A DNA stretch of 64,000 bases from Streptomyces olivochromogenes. GTDB taxonomy: Bacteria > Actinomycetota > Actinomycetes > Streptomycetales > Streptomycetaceae. The position numbers and the translations under genes were made by a program. A model generated the notes under the pieces. That model was given only the letters and a program-made list of their open reading frames with translations, was not told the origin of the DNA and did not search any database. The first letter of the stretch is position 1. Every line of letters starts with the position of its first letter. The stretch lies in contig NZ_KQ948468.1 of the NCBI RefSeq assembly GCF_001514115.1, positions 186,001 through 250,000 of the forward strand, in the 5' to 3' direction. This document shows, piece by piece, positions 14,334 to 23,364 of this stretch.

Positions 14334-16178
14334 TCATGCCGTCGCCGGGCCTCCCGCCACCACCAGTTCCGCGTTGCGGTCCCCGGCACCGCCCGCCCAG
14401 CCCTCCTGGACGCCACCCTTCATGCTCTCGGCAAGGCCGGGAGCGTTGTAGGCCACTTCCCGGTACAGGGAGGCGAGTCCCACCGCCGACAGGTCGTCGA
14501 AGTCCCGGGCGGTATGGTGCGGCGCGGCGGACTCGACCAGGGTGGTGAACAGGGACACCGTCCCGTCCCCGTTGTCGGTCAGCTCGATCAGCCGGGCGTG
14601 GTGCGGATAGTCCACGTGGGAGGCGGTGTTGACCTCCCAGAAGGAACGGGCGGGCGTCACGTGCGCGTGCGGCGTGATCCGGTTGACGTGGCTGTGCCCG
14701 TTGATCCAGGCCACCACGTTCGGGAACCGGCCGAGCAGGGCGATGACCTCCGCTCCGTCGTGGCGCGGCTCGTCCGTGCGGGCGGCGTCGGGACGGCGGG
14801 TCATGCTGGGGCTGTGGTGGTGGCTGAAGACCAGGATGTGGGCGTCGTCGGCCCCGGTGTTGCGGACGAGCCGGCCGTCCGCGTCGTAGGACCGGGAGCT
14901 GTGCGCGGCCAGGGTCCTTTCCAGCCAGCGGAGTTGGTCGCCGCCGAGTGAACCCTCGTAGTGGCCGCTGCGGTACGTCGTGTCGATGCTGATGCCGAGG
15001 ACGTTCTCGGCCACCTTGAAGGAGTAGTACATCCGCTCGCCGTCCAGGTTGTCCTGGGTGTAGCCGTGGCCGACCGGACCGGCACCGGCGTGCGCGGGGT
15101 CGAGATGCGCGGCCAGATAGTCGTGCGGGGTGCACAGCCGGCGCCGCTCGTCGGCGGTCACGGTCCGCGCCGAGGCCGCGTTCCTGGTCAGGATCGCCTT
15201 GAGCACCTCGCTCTTCGGATCGTCGCCCGACCCCAGCGCCTTGGCGTAGGCGGCCGCGTCCGCGGCGGACACCGACAGCAGTTTGCGGGAGCCGACGGCG
15301 AAGTCGTTCAGCGCGGGCGACAGACAACCGCCGGGCAGATCGTCGTGGTTGCCGACCGTGGAGTACCAGGGGATGCGCAGCCCCGGGCTGGTGATCGGGC
15401 GGGTGGCCGCCTCGAGGAAGCCGGGGATCAGGGGCAGCCCGCGCCGCTTGTCCAGGTCGCGCAGGTGGGGGTCCCCGGGGTGCCAGTACAGGGGGAGACC
15501 GGAGTTCTGGGCGCCTTCGTACGCCCGCGGGTCACCGGTGTTCGGCGTGATCCGGCCACCGCTCATCACGGTCAGGAACCACTCCAGCTCGATCGCGGAG
15601 TTGTTGTCGACGTTGTCGCCGGTGGTCATCACGAAGGCGGGGCGCAGCCTGGTGTTCGGCCCTCCGCCGAGCGCGTTCACCTGCTCGACGAGCGCGACCG
15701 CCCCGGCCACCGTCAGCGCCTCCTGCGCCCGCCACGACGAGGCTCCGCGCGAGCGCAGGAACTCGGTGCGCAGCGGGTTCTGTACGTCGGCGAGATGAAG
15801 GTCGGTGAACTGTACGAAGCACGCGAGCGGGGTACGCCGGTCCTGGCGCCCGGCACCGGGCGTGGCGAGCTCCTTGCGGACGACCAGGGGCCAGCCGGGG
15901 CCCGAGACCATCCGTCGGTAGGTGCCGGTGTGGGCGCTGCCGCCGAGGCGGGCCGTCGTCTCCAGGGTGGTCAGGGCGTACGGCGCCGCCCGCGGGGCGC
16001 TGCGGGGCGGCCGCTGGGCGACGGTCCGTGCGGCGGGCTCGACGGCGGGCTGTTGGCGCTGGCGCGGCAGGAACGCCCCCGCACTGGTTCCGGCGACGCC
16101 GGCCGCTGCCGTGGCGCCCGAGGCGAGCAGAAATCGACGACGGTTGACGGCGGCGGATACAGCTTCGGTTCCGGCCAT
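14334..16178 (-). CDS. Tat-exported metallophosphoesterase (PPA1498/TIGR03767-like)
   Basis: A 614-aa calcineurin-like phosphoesterase. The N-terminus has a twin-arginine signal (NRRRFLLASGATAAAG) followed by a Pro/Arg-rich linker. Metal ligands of the family are visible: the DLH motif in FVQFTDLHLADVQ, GDN in MTTGDNVDNN, GNHDDLPGG, and late histidines in VFSHHHSP and NGHSHVNRITPH. This long actinobacterial subfamily is known by sequence, but its substrate is not established. A GGAGGG ribosome site lies 7 nt before the ATG at 16178. It is divergent from the GH35 gene, with about 435 bp between. Its C-terminus abuts the 12-bp minisatellite. Confidence 0.87.
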   Translation of the reverse strand: MAGTEAVSAAVNRRRFLLASGATAAAGVAGTSAGAFLPRQRQQPAVEPAARTVAQRPPRSAPRAAPYALTTLETTARLGGSAHTGTYRRMVSGPGWPLVVRKELATPGAGRQDRRTPLACFVQFTDLHLADVQNPLRTEFLRSRGASSWRAQEALTVAGAVALVEQVNALGGGPNTRLRPAFVMTTGDNVDNNSAIELEWFLTVMSGGRITPNTGDPRAYEGAQNSGLPLYWHPGDPHLRDLDKRRGLPLIPGFLEAATRPITSPGLRIPWYSTVGNHDDLPGGCLSPALNDFAVGSRKLLSVSAADAAAYAKALGSGDDPKSEVLKAILTRNAASARTVTADERRRLCTPHDYLAAHLDPAHAGAGPVGHGYTQDNLDGERMYYSFKVAENVLGISIDTTYRSGHYEGSLGGDQLRWLERTLAAHSSRSYDADGRLVRNTGADDAHILVFSHHHSPSMTRRPDAARTDEPRHDGAEVIALLGRFPNVVAWINGHSHVNRITPHAHVTPARSFWEVNTASHVDYPHHARLIELTDNGDGTVSLFTTLVESAAPHHTARDFDDLSAVGLASLYREVAYNAPGLAESMKGGVQEGWAGGAGDRNAELVVAGGPATA

Positions 16179-16393
16179 GGGGCGACCCTCCGGTGCCTCC
16201 GAGCGATTCACTTGCTGGAACCACTCAGCCAGGCCGCGGGGACACGGGCGTGGCCTCGCCGTGAACGCCTCCGGAACAGGCGGAACGCCACTTGGCCCCG
16301 GTGTTTCCGAGGGCGTCGCCCGGCCCGCGGGAGGTCCGGCGCGACGCGGACCAGGGCCTTCCGGGGCCGTTCCGCCATCGGCCCCAAAGTCCC

Positions 16394-16444
16394 TTGACGC
16401 GCGCCATGTTACCGATAACATCACTGAGCCTGGGAACGCTCCCA
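16394..16444 (+). promoter_or_regulatory. GH35 promoter with two LacI-type operators
   Basis: TTGACG (16394-16399) and TAACAT (16416-16421) are 16 nt apart. The palindrome ATGTTACCGATAACAT (16406-16421) covers the -10. A second palindrome, TGGGAACGCTCCCA (16431-16444), lies at the start site and differs by one base from TGGGAGCGCTCCCA, the known CebR operator of Streptomyces. The rest of the 16179-16614 interval is low-complexity CA-rich leader DNA with no gene. Confidence 0.8.
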
Positions 16445-16614
16445 AGCCCCAAGCCTCCCCAGGCTCGAGAGCGGGACGGGGACCGGGGACGAGTGACGGC
16501 ACCCCACCGCGCCCGCCCTGCACTCGCACCCCGCCCCATCGCGCCGCACCCGCATCCACACCCACACCCCGCCGTAATCGACGCCCGCCCCCGACCCGGA
16601 CCGGAGAAGTCCCG

Positions 16615-18993
16615 ATGCCGCATCTCCTGCGCGTCCCCGCGCCCCCCGCACCGCCCCTGACCGGCCACCTCCCCTTCGCCGACGCCCCGGGGGCGCCCGA
16701 CCCCATCGAGGTGACCAGCCGCTACCTCACGCGCGGCGGCCGCCCCTGGTTCCCGGTCTCCGGCGAGTTCCACTACGCGCGCTACCCGGCCCGGGACTGG
16801 GAGGAGGAGCTGCTGAAGATGAAGGCGGGCGGGGTCACCGTCGTCGCCAGTTACGTCATCTGGATCCACCACGAGGAGATCGAGGGCCGCGTCCGCTTCG
16901 ACGGCGACCGCGATCTGCGGCGCTTCGCCGAGTTGTGCGCCCGGCACGGTCTGGACTTCATCCCGCGCATCGGTCCCTGGTGCCACGCGGAGGTCCGCAA
17001 CGGCGGCTTCCCGGACTGGCTGCTCGCCCGCACCCGCGCGCCCCGCACCGACGACCCCGCCTATCTGGAGCCCGTACGCGGCTGGTTCACGGCGATCGCG
17101 CAACAGCTGCGCGGACTGGACCGGGCGCACGGCGGTCCGATCGTCGCGATCCAGATCGAGAACGAGCTCTACGACCAGCCCGGCCACCTCCTCACCCTGA
17201 AGCGGATGGCCCAGGCGGCGGGTCTGAGCGCGCCGCTGTGGACGTCCACGGCGTGGGGCGGGGTCCGACTGCCGTCCGACGAACTGCTCCCGCTGTACGG
17301 CGGCTACACCGAGACGTTCTGGACGGAGGCGGACGGCGGCTGGCCGGACACCTGCCGCAAGCACTTCTTCTTCACCCATCAGCGCGACGACGAGGGCATC
17401 GGCGCCGACCTGCGCCCGACGACCGTACGCGGCGGCGACCCCACGCCCACGGACCGCTTTCCCTGGGCCACCTGCGAGCTCGGCGGCGGCATGGCCGTCG
17501 CCTACCACCGCAGGCCGCGCGTCGAGCCCGACGACATCGGCGCGCTCGGCCTCACCAAGATCGGCTGCGGTTCGGTCTGGCAGGGCTACTACATGTTCCA
17601 CGGCGGCACGAACCCGGCGGGTGAACTCACCACGCTCCAGGAGTCCCACGCCACCGGCTACCCCAACGACCTGCCCGTCCTCACCTACGACTTCCAGGCG
17701 CCACTGGGCGAGTACGGCCAGGTCCGGCCCTCGTACCACGCACTGCGCCTCCAGCACCTGCTGCTGGCCGACTTCGGCGACCTGATCGCCCCCATGGAGT
17801 CCGTCCTGCCCGAGCGGCAGCCCGCCTCCCAGTCCGACCGGGACACCCTGCGCTGGGCCGTGCGCGGCGACGGCACCTCCGGCTTCCTCTTCGTCAACAA
17901 CCACCAGCCGCACGAACCGCTGCCGGCCCACCCGGGCACGACCTTCACGGTCGACTTCCCCGACGCTCCCGCCCTGACGTTGCCGAGCGCCCCGGTCACC
18001 GTCCCGACCGGCGCGTACTTCTGCTGGCCGCTGCGTCTGGACATCGCGGGTCTGCGGCTCGACTGGGCCACCGCCCAGCCGGTGTGCCGGGTCCAGGACG
18101 ACGGTCGTACGGTCCTGGTGCTGGCCGCCACCGACGGCGTTCCGGTCGAACTCGCCCTGGACGCGGGCACGGTCGCGTCCGTCGACACGCCTTCCGGGGC
18201 GGTCGACAAGGCCGACGGCCGTGTTCTGATCACCGGTCTGCGTCCCGGCACCGACGCCCTCGTCCAGGTGAGGACCGCGGACGGGAACGACGTGGGCCTG
18301 CTCGTCCTCGACGCCACCACCGCACGCACCGCCTACCGGGGCACGGCGTGGGGCGCCGAACGGCTGGTCCTCTCCCCGGACAGTGTCGTTTTCGACCAGG
18401 ACGAACTCCGCGTGCACAGTTCCGCGTCGCGCCCCTCCTTCGCCGTACTGCCCACGCCCGCACGGCCGTTGACGGTGGCCGGGGCACCCCTGTCGGCGAC
18501 GGCCGACGGCGTGCTCACCCGCTGGACGACCGAGGATTGGGCCGACGAGGACAGCGCGCCCGCCGCCACCCTCGTGCGCCCCGCGGGCCCGCCGCCCACG
18601 ACCGCGACCGGTCCCCTGGGCCGGGCGAGCGCCCCGGCGGACGAACACTTCGCCGCCTGCGCGGCCGAGTACCACGTCAAGCTGCCGGACGACCTCCCGC
18701 ACCGGCCGTCCGGCACCGTCCTGCGCGTCCACTGGACCGGCGACGTGGCCCGCGCGTACGTCGGAGACACCCTCGTCGCCGACCAGTTCTTCTCCGGACG
18801 CGTCTGGGACATCGGCCTGGACCGGCTCCCCGCGGCGGCCCCGCGCAACCGTGGGCTGCGGCTGCTGTTACTGCCCCTGGCCGCCGACGCTCCGGTGCAT
18901 CTGCCCGAGCGGGCGGGCGACGTCACGGGCCGGGCGGCGGTGTGGCGCGTCGAGTGGGGGACCAGCCGCGCCTGGGCGGTCCGGGCGGGCTGA
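16615..18993 (+). CDS. GH35-like beta-galactosidase
   Basis: A 792-aa cytoplasmic-looking glycosidase with no signal peptide. The N-terminal barrel has GH35 hallmarks: SGEFHYARYPARDWEEELLKMKAGGVTVV, IPRIGPWCHAEVRNGGFPDWL and the acid/base region VAIQIENELYDQ (E184). The usual nucleophile region is divergent; the best candidate is E288 in ATCELGGGM. C-terminal beta domains follow. A GGAGAAG ribosome site precedes the ATG. The gene is preceded by two LacI-type operators and followed by a LacI gene, so it is probably induced by a beta-galactoside or other oligosaccharide imported by a system located elsewhere. Substrate class is not certain because of the unusual active-site context. Confidence 0.85.
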   Translation: MPHLLRVPAPPAPPLTGHLPFADAPGAPDPIEVTSRYLTRGGRPWFPVSGEFHYARYPARDWEEELLKMKAGGVTVVASYVIWIHHEEIEGRVRFDGDRDLRRFAELCARHGLDFIPRIGPWCHAEVRNGGFPDWLLARTRAPRTDDPAYLEPVRGWFTAIAQQLRGLDRAHGGPIVAIQIENELYDQPGHLLTLKRMAQAAGLSAPLWTSTAWGGVRLPSDELLPLYGGYTETFWTEADGGWPDTCRKHFFFTHQRDDEGIGADLRPTTVRGGDPTPTDRFPWATCELGGGMAVAYHRRPRVEPDDIGALGLTKIGCGSVWQGYYMFHGGTNPAGELTTLQESHATGYPNDLPVLTYDFQAPLGEYGQVRPSYHALRLQHLLLADFGDLIAPMESVLPERQPASQSDRDTLRWAVRGDGTSGFLFVNNHQPHEPLPAHPGTTFTVDFPDAPALTLPSAPVTVPTGAYFCWPLRLDIAGLRLDWATAQPVCRVQDDGRTVLVLAATDGVPVELALDAGTVASVDTPSGAVDKADGRVLITGLRPGTDALVQVRTADGNDVGLLVLDATTARTAYRGTAWGAERLVLSPDSVVFDQDELRVHSSASRPSFAVLPTPARPLTVAGAPLSATADGVLTRWTTEDWADEDSAPAATLVRPAGPPPTTATGPLGRASAPADEHFAACAAEYHVKLPDDLPHRPSGTVLRVHWTGDVARAYVGDTLVADQFFSGRVWDIGLDRLPAAAPRNRGLRLLLLPLAADAPVHLPERAGDVTGRAAVWRVEWGTSRAWAVRAG

Positions 18994-19084
18994 CGAAGGG
19001 GAGGCGGGCCCGGCGGGCCTATCCTGTGGGCCTGCCGGGCGGATCGGGACAGACCGCCGCCGAGACGTCGGAGGATGCGCCCCC

Positions 19085-20170
19085 ATGACCCGAGGTGCCA
19101 CGGACGGCGCCGTCCCCCAGGGAACCGAGGGCCCCAAGGGACGCAGCCGGCGCAGCTTCGCGGGGGCGCGCCCGGTGATGGACGACGTCGCCCGTCTGGC
19201 CGGTGTCTCGAAACAGACGGTCTCCCGGGTGCTCAACGACAGTCCCGCGGTGCGGCCCGAGACCCGGGAGGCGGTGGTGGCCGCCATGCGCACGCTCGGC
19301 TACCGGCCGAGCCGCAGCGCGCGTTCCCTGGCCAGTGGCAGGACACGGATGCTCGGGGTGATCTCGTTCGACGCGGCGCGCTACGGGCCCGCCTCCATCC
19401 TGACCGCGATCAACTCCGCCGCCCAGGAAGCCGGTTACCTGGTCAGTTCCATCGCGCTCGACACGGCCGACCGGGACACCCTGGTACGCGCCGTGCAGAC
19501 GCTCTCGGCCGAGGGGGCTGACGGCCTGCTCGCCATCGCACCGCAGCGCTGGGTGGGCAAGGCGTTGGCGGAGGCGGCGCTCGACGTACCCCTGATGGTC
19601 CTGGAGAACGACCTCGGGGACGATGCGTCCTACGTCACCGCGGACTCCCGCGACGGGGCACGCCAGGCCACCGAGCACCTGCTGAAGCTCGGCCACGGCA
19701 CGGTTCACCACATCGCGGGCCCCACGGGCTGGCTGTCCGCCGAGCGCCGCCTGGAAGCCTGGCGGGACACCCTTCGGGCGGCGGGGGCCGAGGTCCCCGA
19801 ACCGCTCATCGGCGACTGGAGCGCGGACTCCGGGTACGCGCTGGGCCGCCGCCTGGCCGGGCGCCCCGACGTCACGGCGGTGTTCGCCTCCAACGACCAG
19901 ATGGCGCTCGGCGTGCTGCGCGCCCTGCACGAGGCCGGGCGGCACGTTCCGGACGACGTCAGCGTCGTCGGCTACGACGACATCCCCGAGGCCGCCCACA
20001 TGCTGCCCCCGCTGACGACCGTGCGTACCGACTTCGCCGCGACCGGCCGACGTTCGCTTCAGCTGCTGCTGTCGCGCATCGACGGTTCGACGAAGCCCCG
20101 GATCGATCACATCGAGCCGGTCCGGCTCGTCGTACGCCGCAGCACGGGCCCCGCGCCGCGACGGCGGTGA
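19085..20170 (+). CDS. LacI-family transcriptional repressor
   Basis: A 361-aa repressor. The LacI headpiece MDDVARLAGVSKQTVSRVLNDSPAVRPETREAV occupies about residues 31-63, after an unusually long basic N-terminal extension. The hinge helix SRSARSLASGRT follows, and the periplasmic-binding-like core includes GVISF, VFASNDQMALGVLRAL and DVSVVGYDDIPEAAHMLPPLTTV. It follows the GH35 gene in the same direction, 91 bp later. The palindromes at 16406-16444 are its likely operators. A shorter start near residue 32 would give a standard LacI N-terminus but has no better ribosome site. Confidence 0.92.
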   Translation: MTRGATDGAVPQGTEGPKGRSRRSFAGARPVMDDVARLAGVSKQTVSRVLNDSPAVRPETREAVVAAMRTLGYRPSRSARSLASGRTRMLGVISFDAARYGPASILTAINSAAQEAGYLVSSIALDTADRDTLVRAVQTLSAEGADGLLAIAPQRWVGKALAEAALDVPLMVLENDLGDDASYVTADSRDGARQATEHLLKLGHGTVHHIAGPTGWLSAERRLEAWRDTLRAAGAEVPEPLIGDWSADSGYALGRRLAGRPDVTAVFASNDQMALGVLRALHEAGRHVPDDVSVVGYDDIPEAAHMLPPLTTVRTDFAATGRRSLQLLLSRIDGSTKPRIDHIEPVRLVVRRSTGPAPRRR

Positions 20171-20180
20171 CGCAACGGGA

Positions 20181-20253
20181 GGCGCCGGGCGGGCCCGCCC
20201 GGCGCCGGCGGGTGTCGTTCGGATCACCCCGGGTCCGAGGCGATCCGAACGAC
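20181..20253 (+). terminator. double stem-loop after the LacI gene
   Basis: A 26-bp perfect GC palindrome (20181-20206) is followed by a 12-bp perfect inverted repeat (20214-20225 and 20242-20253, arms GTCGTTCGGATC and its complement). They lie between the LacI stop and the convergent thioesterase gene and can serve both directions. Confidence 0.85.
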
Positions 20254-20297
20254 GCCCCCTGGGCCGAGGGGACCCGCCGCCGTTCCGTCCGCCCGGC

Positions 20298-20750
20298 TCA
20301 GCCGTTCGGCCGCAGGGTCCAGACAACCGTCATCTCGCCGGTGACCGCGCCGTCCGCGCGCTGGATGGCGATGGCCACGGGGAACTCGGGGCGCTGACCC
20401 GCGTCGAGCTCGGCGACGACCTCCGCGGCCGGGCGGCCGAGGGTCGCGGTGGCCGTCACGGGGCCCATCGCGAGCTTCTTGTACGCGATCTCGGCGCTGA
20501 CCGCGAGCGGCACGGCGCGCGACAGCTGCTCCCCGAACGCGGCGAGGACGATCGCCCCGCTCGCCGACTCGCCGAGGGTGAACATCGCCCCGGCGTGCGG
20601 CCCGCCGACGTGATTGTGGTAGTCGCTCTGGTCCGGCAGGGCCACCACGGCCTTGTCCGGCGTGGTCTCCACGAACTCGAGGTTCAGTGTCCGGGCCATC
20701 GGCACCGTGGCGGCGAGCATCTCGCCGATCGTCATCTGGTCTGCGCTCAT
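20298..20750 (-). CDS. hotdog-fold thioesterase-like protein (DUF4442 type)
   Basis: A 150-aa single-domain hotdog protein. The region SDYHNHVGGPHAGAMFTLGESASG corresponds to the active-site helix start of PaaI/DUF4442 thioesterases, and AEIAYKKLAMGPVTATATL is the following strand pair. Such enzymes hydrolyse acyl-CoA thioesters in the cytoplasm. ATG at 20750. It is a single gene between a terminator and a divergent secreted-protein gene. Substrate unknown. Confidence 0.8.
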   Translation of the reverse strand: MSADQMTIGEMLAATVPMARTLNLEFVETTPDKAVVALPDQSDYHNHVGGPHAGAMFTLGESASGAIVLAAFGEQLSRAVPLAVSAEIAYKKLAMGPVTATATLGRPAAEVVAELDAGQRPEFPVAIAIQRADGAVTGEMTVVWTLRPNG

Positions 20751-20917
20751 ACCCGCATGTTACCCACGAGTAGATAATCTTGACAGGCACCTACCCGGTC
20801 GATCTCCGTCGTCGCGTGTGAAGAAATCGAAAAAGTGCGCCCCGATTCCTGACCGGTACATGGCTGACGAGCTCCGGTGACCGAAACGTGTCACAGGCGC
20901 CACTAGGGTTGTGGCCC

Positions 20918-21955
20918 ATGTGGCCAGGAGAGCAGCCGCCCGGGGGCGAGCAGAACCCGCAGGACCAGAACCCGTACCAGCAGCCGGGTTACCAGCAGCC
21001 GAATCCGTATCAGCAGCCCGGATACCAGCAGACCGGGTACCCGCAGCCGGGGCAGCAGCCGGCCCCCTACGGACCCCAGCCGGGGCAGCCCCAGTGGGGA
21101 ACGCCGGCCCCCTCGGGCGCGCCCCAGCCACCGAGCGGTGGCGGAAACAGGACCAAGGTCATCGCCATCACGGCGGCCACCGCCGTGGTCGTGGCCGCCG
21201 GTGTGACGGGCTTCCTCGTCCTGGGCGGCAACAAGAAGGACGACAACGCGGGCAAGGACACGTCCACATCGCCCAGCGCGTCCGCCACCACGTCCCCCAG
21301 CGCGAGCGGAAGCGGTGACAACCCGCGCGGCACCGACGAGGAGAAGCCGACGATCGCGGGCTGGAAGGTCGTCATCAACCCCAAATGGGGCACCGCCTTC
21401 GACGTCCCCCCGGACTGGAACGTCCGCACGCCGGGCACGTTCATCGGCTTCGACGACGAGCAGAAGAACGACGGCTCCGCATACATCGGCATGTCCGCGC
21501 CCGCCTTCCTCAAGGAGCAGTGGTGCACGTCCGACGACGACAAGGACGGCCGCACGGACGACACGGCGCTGGCCGCGGCCGGCACCAAGGGGGAGAGCGG
21601 CGCCAAGGACACCGACACCATCGCCCGCGGCGACTCGGCCGCCTGGGCCTTCGGCGGCTACACGGACCAGTCGAAGGCCTCGGAGAAGCTGCTGAAGATC
21701 GGCAAGCCCCAGCCGTTCACGACTGCTTCGGGCATCAAGGGCAGCGTCGCGACGTCGTACACGGCCGGTGTCCCCAAGAAGGGCAAGTGCGACTCCGACG
21801 GCACGGCGACCTCGTTCGGCTTCAAGAACTCGGCGGGCGACTTCGTTTCCTGGTCGTTCTACGGCGCGAAGGGTGTCAGTGACGAGGTCCCGGACGCGAC
21901 CGTGCGGAAGATCCTCAGCACGCTACGGCTGCACGGTACCCCGACGGGTTCCTGA
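20918..21955 (+). CDS. membrane-anchored protein with Pro/Gln/Tyr-rich cytoplasmic tail
   Basis: A 345-aa protein of unknown function, common in Streptomyces. The first about 75 residues are rich in Pro, Gln, Tyr and Gly with repeats of the NPYQQPGYQQ type. One transmembrane helix follows (about 80-103, ending FLVLGG), then a Ser/Thr/Ala-rich linker (about 105-140), then an extracytoplasmic domain of about 200 residues containing two cysteines (EQWCTSDD and KGKCDSDG) that could form a disulfide. A TAGGGT -10 (20904-20909) lies 8 nt before the ATG at 20918, suggesting a very short or absent leader. An in-frame GTG at 20888 lies upstream of that -10 and is unlikely. The function may be surface-related; nothing more can be said. 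Confidence 0.8.
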   Translation: MWPGEQPPGGEQNPQDQNPYQQPGYQQPNPYQQPGYQQTGYPQPGQQPAPYGPQPGQPQWGTPAPSGAPQPPSGGGNRTKVIAITAATAVVVAAGVTGFLVLGGNKKDDNAGKDTSTSPSASATTSPSASGSGDNPRGTDEEKPTIAGWKVVINPKWGTAFDVPPDWNVRTPGTFIGFDDEQKNDGSAYIGMSAPAFLKEQWCTSDDDKDGRTDDTALAAAGTKGESGAKDTDTIARGDSAAWAFGGYTDQSKASEKLLKIGKPQPFTTASGIKGSVATSYTAGVPKKGKCDSDGTATSFGFKNSAGDFVSWSFYGAKGVSDEVPDATVRKILSTLRLHGTPTGS

Positions 21956-22047
21956 GCCCACGCCATACGGGGACGGGCCGCCGGAGGCTGCCCGCTCCTC
22001 GCGCGGACGGTTTGGCAAGCGGGGACCGCGGCAGCGATAGTCGGCCG

Positions 22048-23364
22048 GTGATCTCCGCCGCCGACGCCTCCCGCCGCTCCCGCCGCCCCTCCTGGGCGGG
22101 CCGTAACTACACCCTGCTGACCGCCGCCGCGGTCGTCACCAACCTGGGCAGCCAGGGCGCGCTGATCGCCTCGGCGTTCGCGGTGCTCGAGACGGGCGGC
22201 GACGGAGGTGACGTGGGGCTGGTGGCGGCGGCTCGGACGCTGCCGCTGGTGCTCTTCCTGCTGATCGGCGGAGCGGTCGCGGACCGGCTGCCGCGCCATC
22301 GGGTGATGGTCGCGGCCAACGCCCTGAACTGCGTCTCGCAGGCGGTGTTCGCGGTCCTCGTCCTCGCCGGTGAGGCGCGGCTGTGGCACATGATGCTGCT
22401 GTCCGCGCTCGGCGGCACCGGGCAGGCGTTCTTCGGCCCGGCGGCCGAGGGCATGCTGATGTCCTCGGTGAGCGGGGAGCAGGCGAGCCGCGCCTTCGCC
22501 ATGTTCCGGATGGCGATGCAGGGCGCCGGCCTGGGCGGCGCGGCGCTGGGCGGGGCGATGGTGGCCGTGGTCGGGCCCGGCTGGGTGCTCGCCGTGGACG
22601 CGGTGGCGTTCGCGGTCGCCGGGGCGCTGCGGTCGTTCCTCGACGTGAGTCACATACCGCCGCGCGAGCCCGGCGGCGGGCTGCTCTCCGATCTGCGCGA
22701 GGGCTGGCGGGAGTTCGTCGGACGGCCGTGGCTGTGGACGGTCGTCGCCCAGTTCTCCGTGGTGGTCGCGGTCGTCGGCGCCGCCGACGCGGTCTACGGT
22801 CCGCTGGTCGCCCGGGACAGCCTCGGCGGGCCGGGACCATGGGGGCTCGCGCTCGGCGCGTTCGGTGCCGGAACCGTCGGCGGCGCACTGCTGATGACCC
22901 GCTGGAAGCCGCGCCGCCTCCTGCTCGCGGGCACCTTCTGCGTCTTCCCGCTCGCCGCCCCGGCCGCAGCACTCGCCGTGCCGGTCCCGGTGGGTCCGCT
23001 GTGCGCCGTGATGTTCGTCAGCGGTGCGGCGATCGAGGTCTTCGGGGTGTCGTGGATGACCGCGCTGCACCAGGAGATCCCCGAGGACAAGCTCTCCCGC
23101 GTCTCGGCGTACGACTGGTTCGGCTCGATCGCGATGGTCCCGCTGGCCACCGCCCTGGCGGGCCCGGCGGAACAGGCCCTCGGACGTACGGCCGCCCTGT
23201 GGGGCTGTTCGGCGCTGGTCGTCGTGGTCACGGCAGCGGTGCTGTGCGTGCCGGACGTACGGAATCTGACCCGGCGGACCAAGGCGGTGGCCCACGGGTC
23301 GCCGGTGGCGCAGTCCGAGCTCCGGTCAGCCGATGCTGAAGGCACCGCCGGGCGGCTCGGGTGA
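22048..23364 (+). CDS. MFS transporter
   Basis: A 438-aa major facilitator protein with about 11-12 hydrophobic helices. Loop 2-3 contains GGAVADRLPRHRVMVAANAL, the MFS signature region, and the middle loop carries REGWREFVGRPWLW, typical of the enterobactin-exporter-like group. Export of a drug-like or siderophore-like compound is plausible; the substrate is unknown. I take the GTG at 22048. An upstream in-frame start at 22012 is possible; neither has a strong ribosome site. Its last 39 bases overlap the convergent next gene. Confidence 0.85.
   Translation: MISAADASRRSRRPSWAGRNYTLLTAAAVVTNLGSQGALIASAFAVLETGGDGGDVGLVAAARTLPLVLFLLIGGAVADRLPRHRVMVAANALNCVSQAVFAVLVLAGEARLWHMMLLSALGGTGQAFFGPAAEGMLMSSVSGEQASRAFAMFRMAMQGAGLGGAALGGAMVAVVGPGWVLAVDAVAFAVAGALRSFLDVSHIPPREPGGGLLSDLREGWREFVGRPWLWTVVAQFSVVVAVVGAADAVYGPLVARDSLGGPGPWGLALGAFGAGTVGGALLMTRWKPRRLLLAGTFCVFPLAAPAAALAVPVPVGPLCAVMFVSGAAIEVFGVSWMTALHQEIPEDKLSRVSAYDWFGSIAMVPLATALAGPAEQALGRTAALWGCSALVVVVTAAVLCVPDVRNLTRRTKAVAHGSPVAQSELRSADAEGTAGRLG

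Noticed and set aside
14187..14951. A plus-strand protein with RDRG repeats
   Set aside because: It overlaps the phosphoesterase gene antisense and its repeats come from the 12-bp array; there is no good ribosome site.
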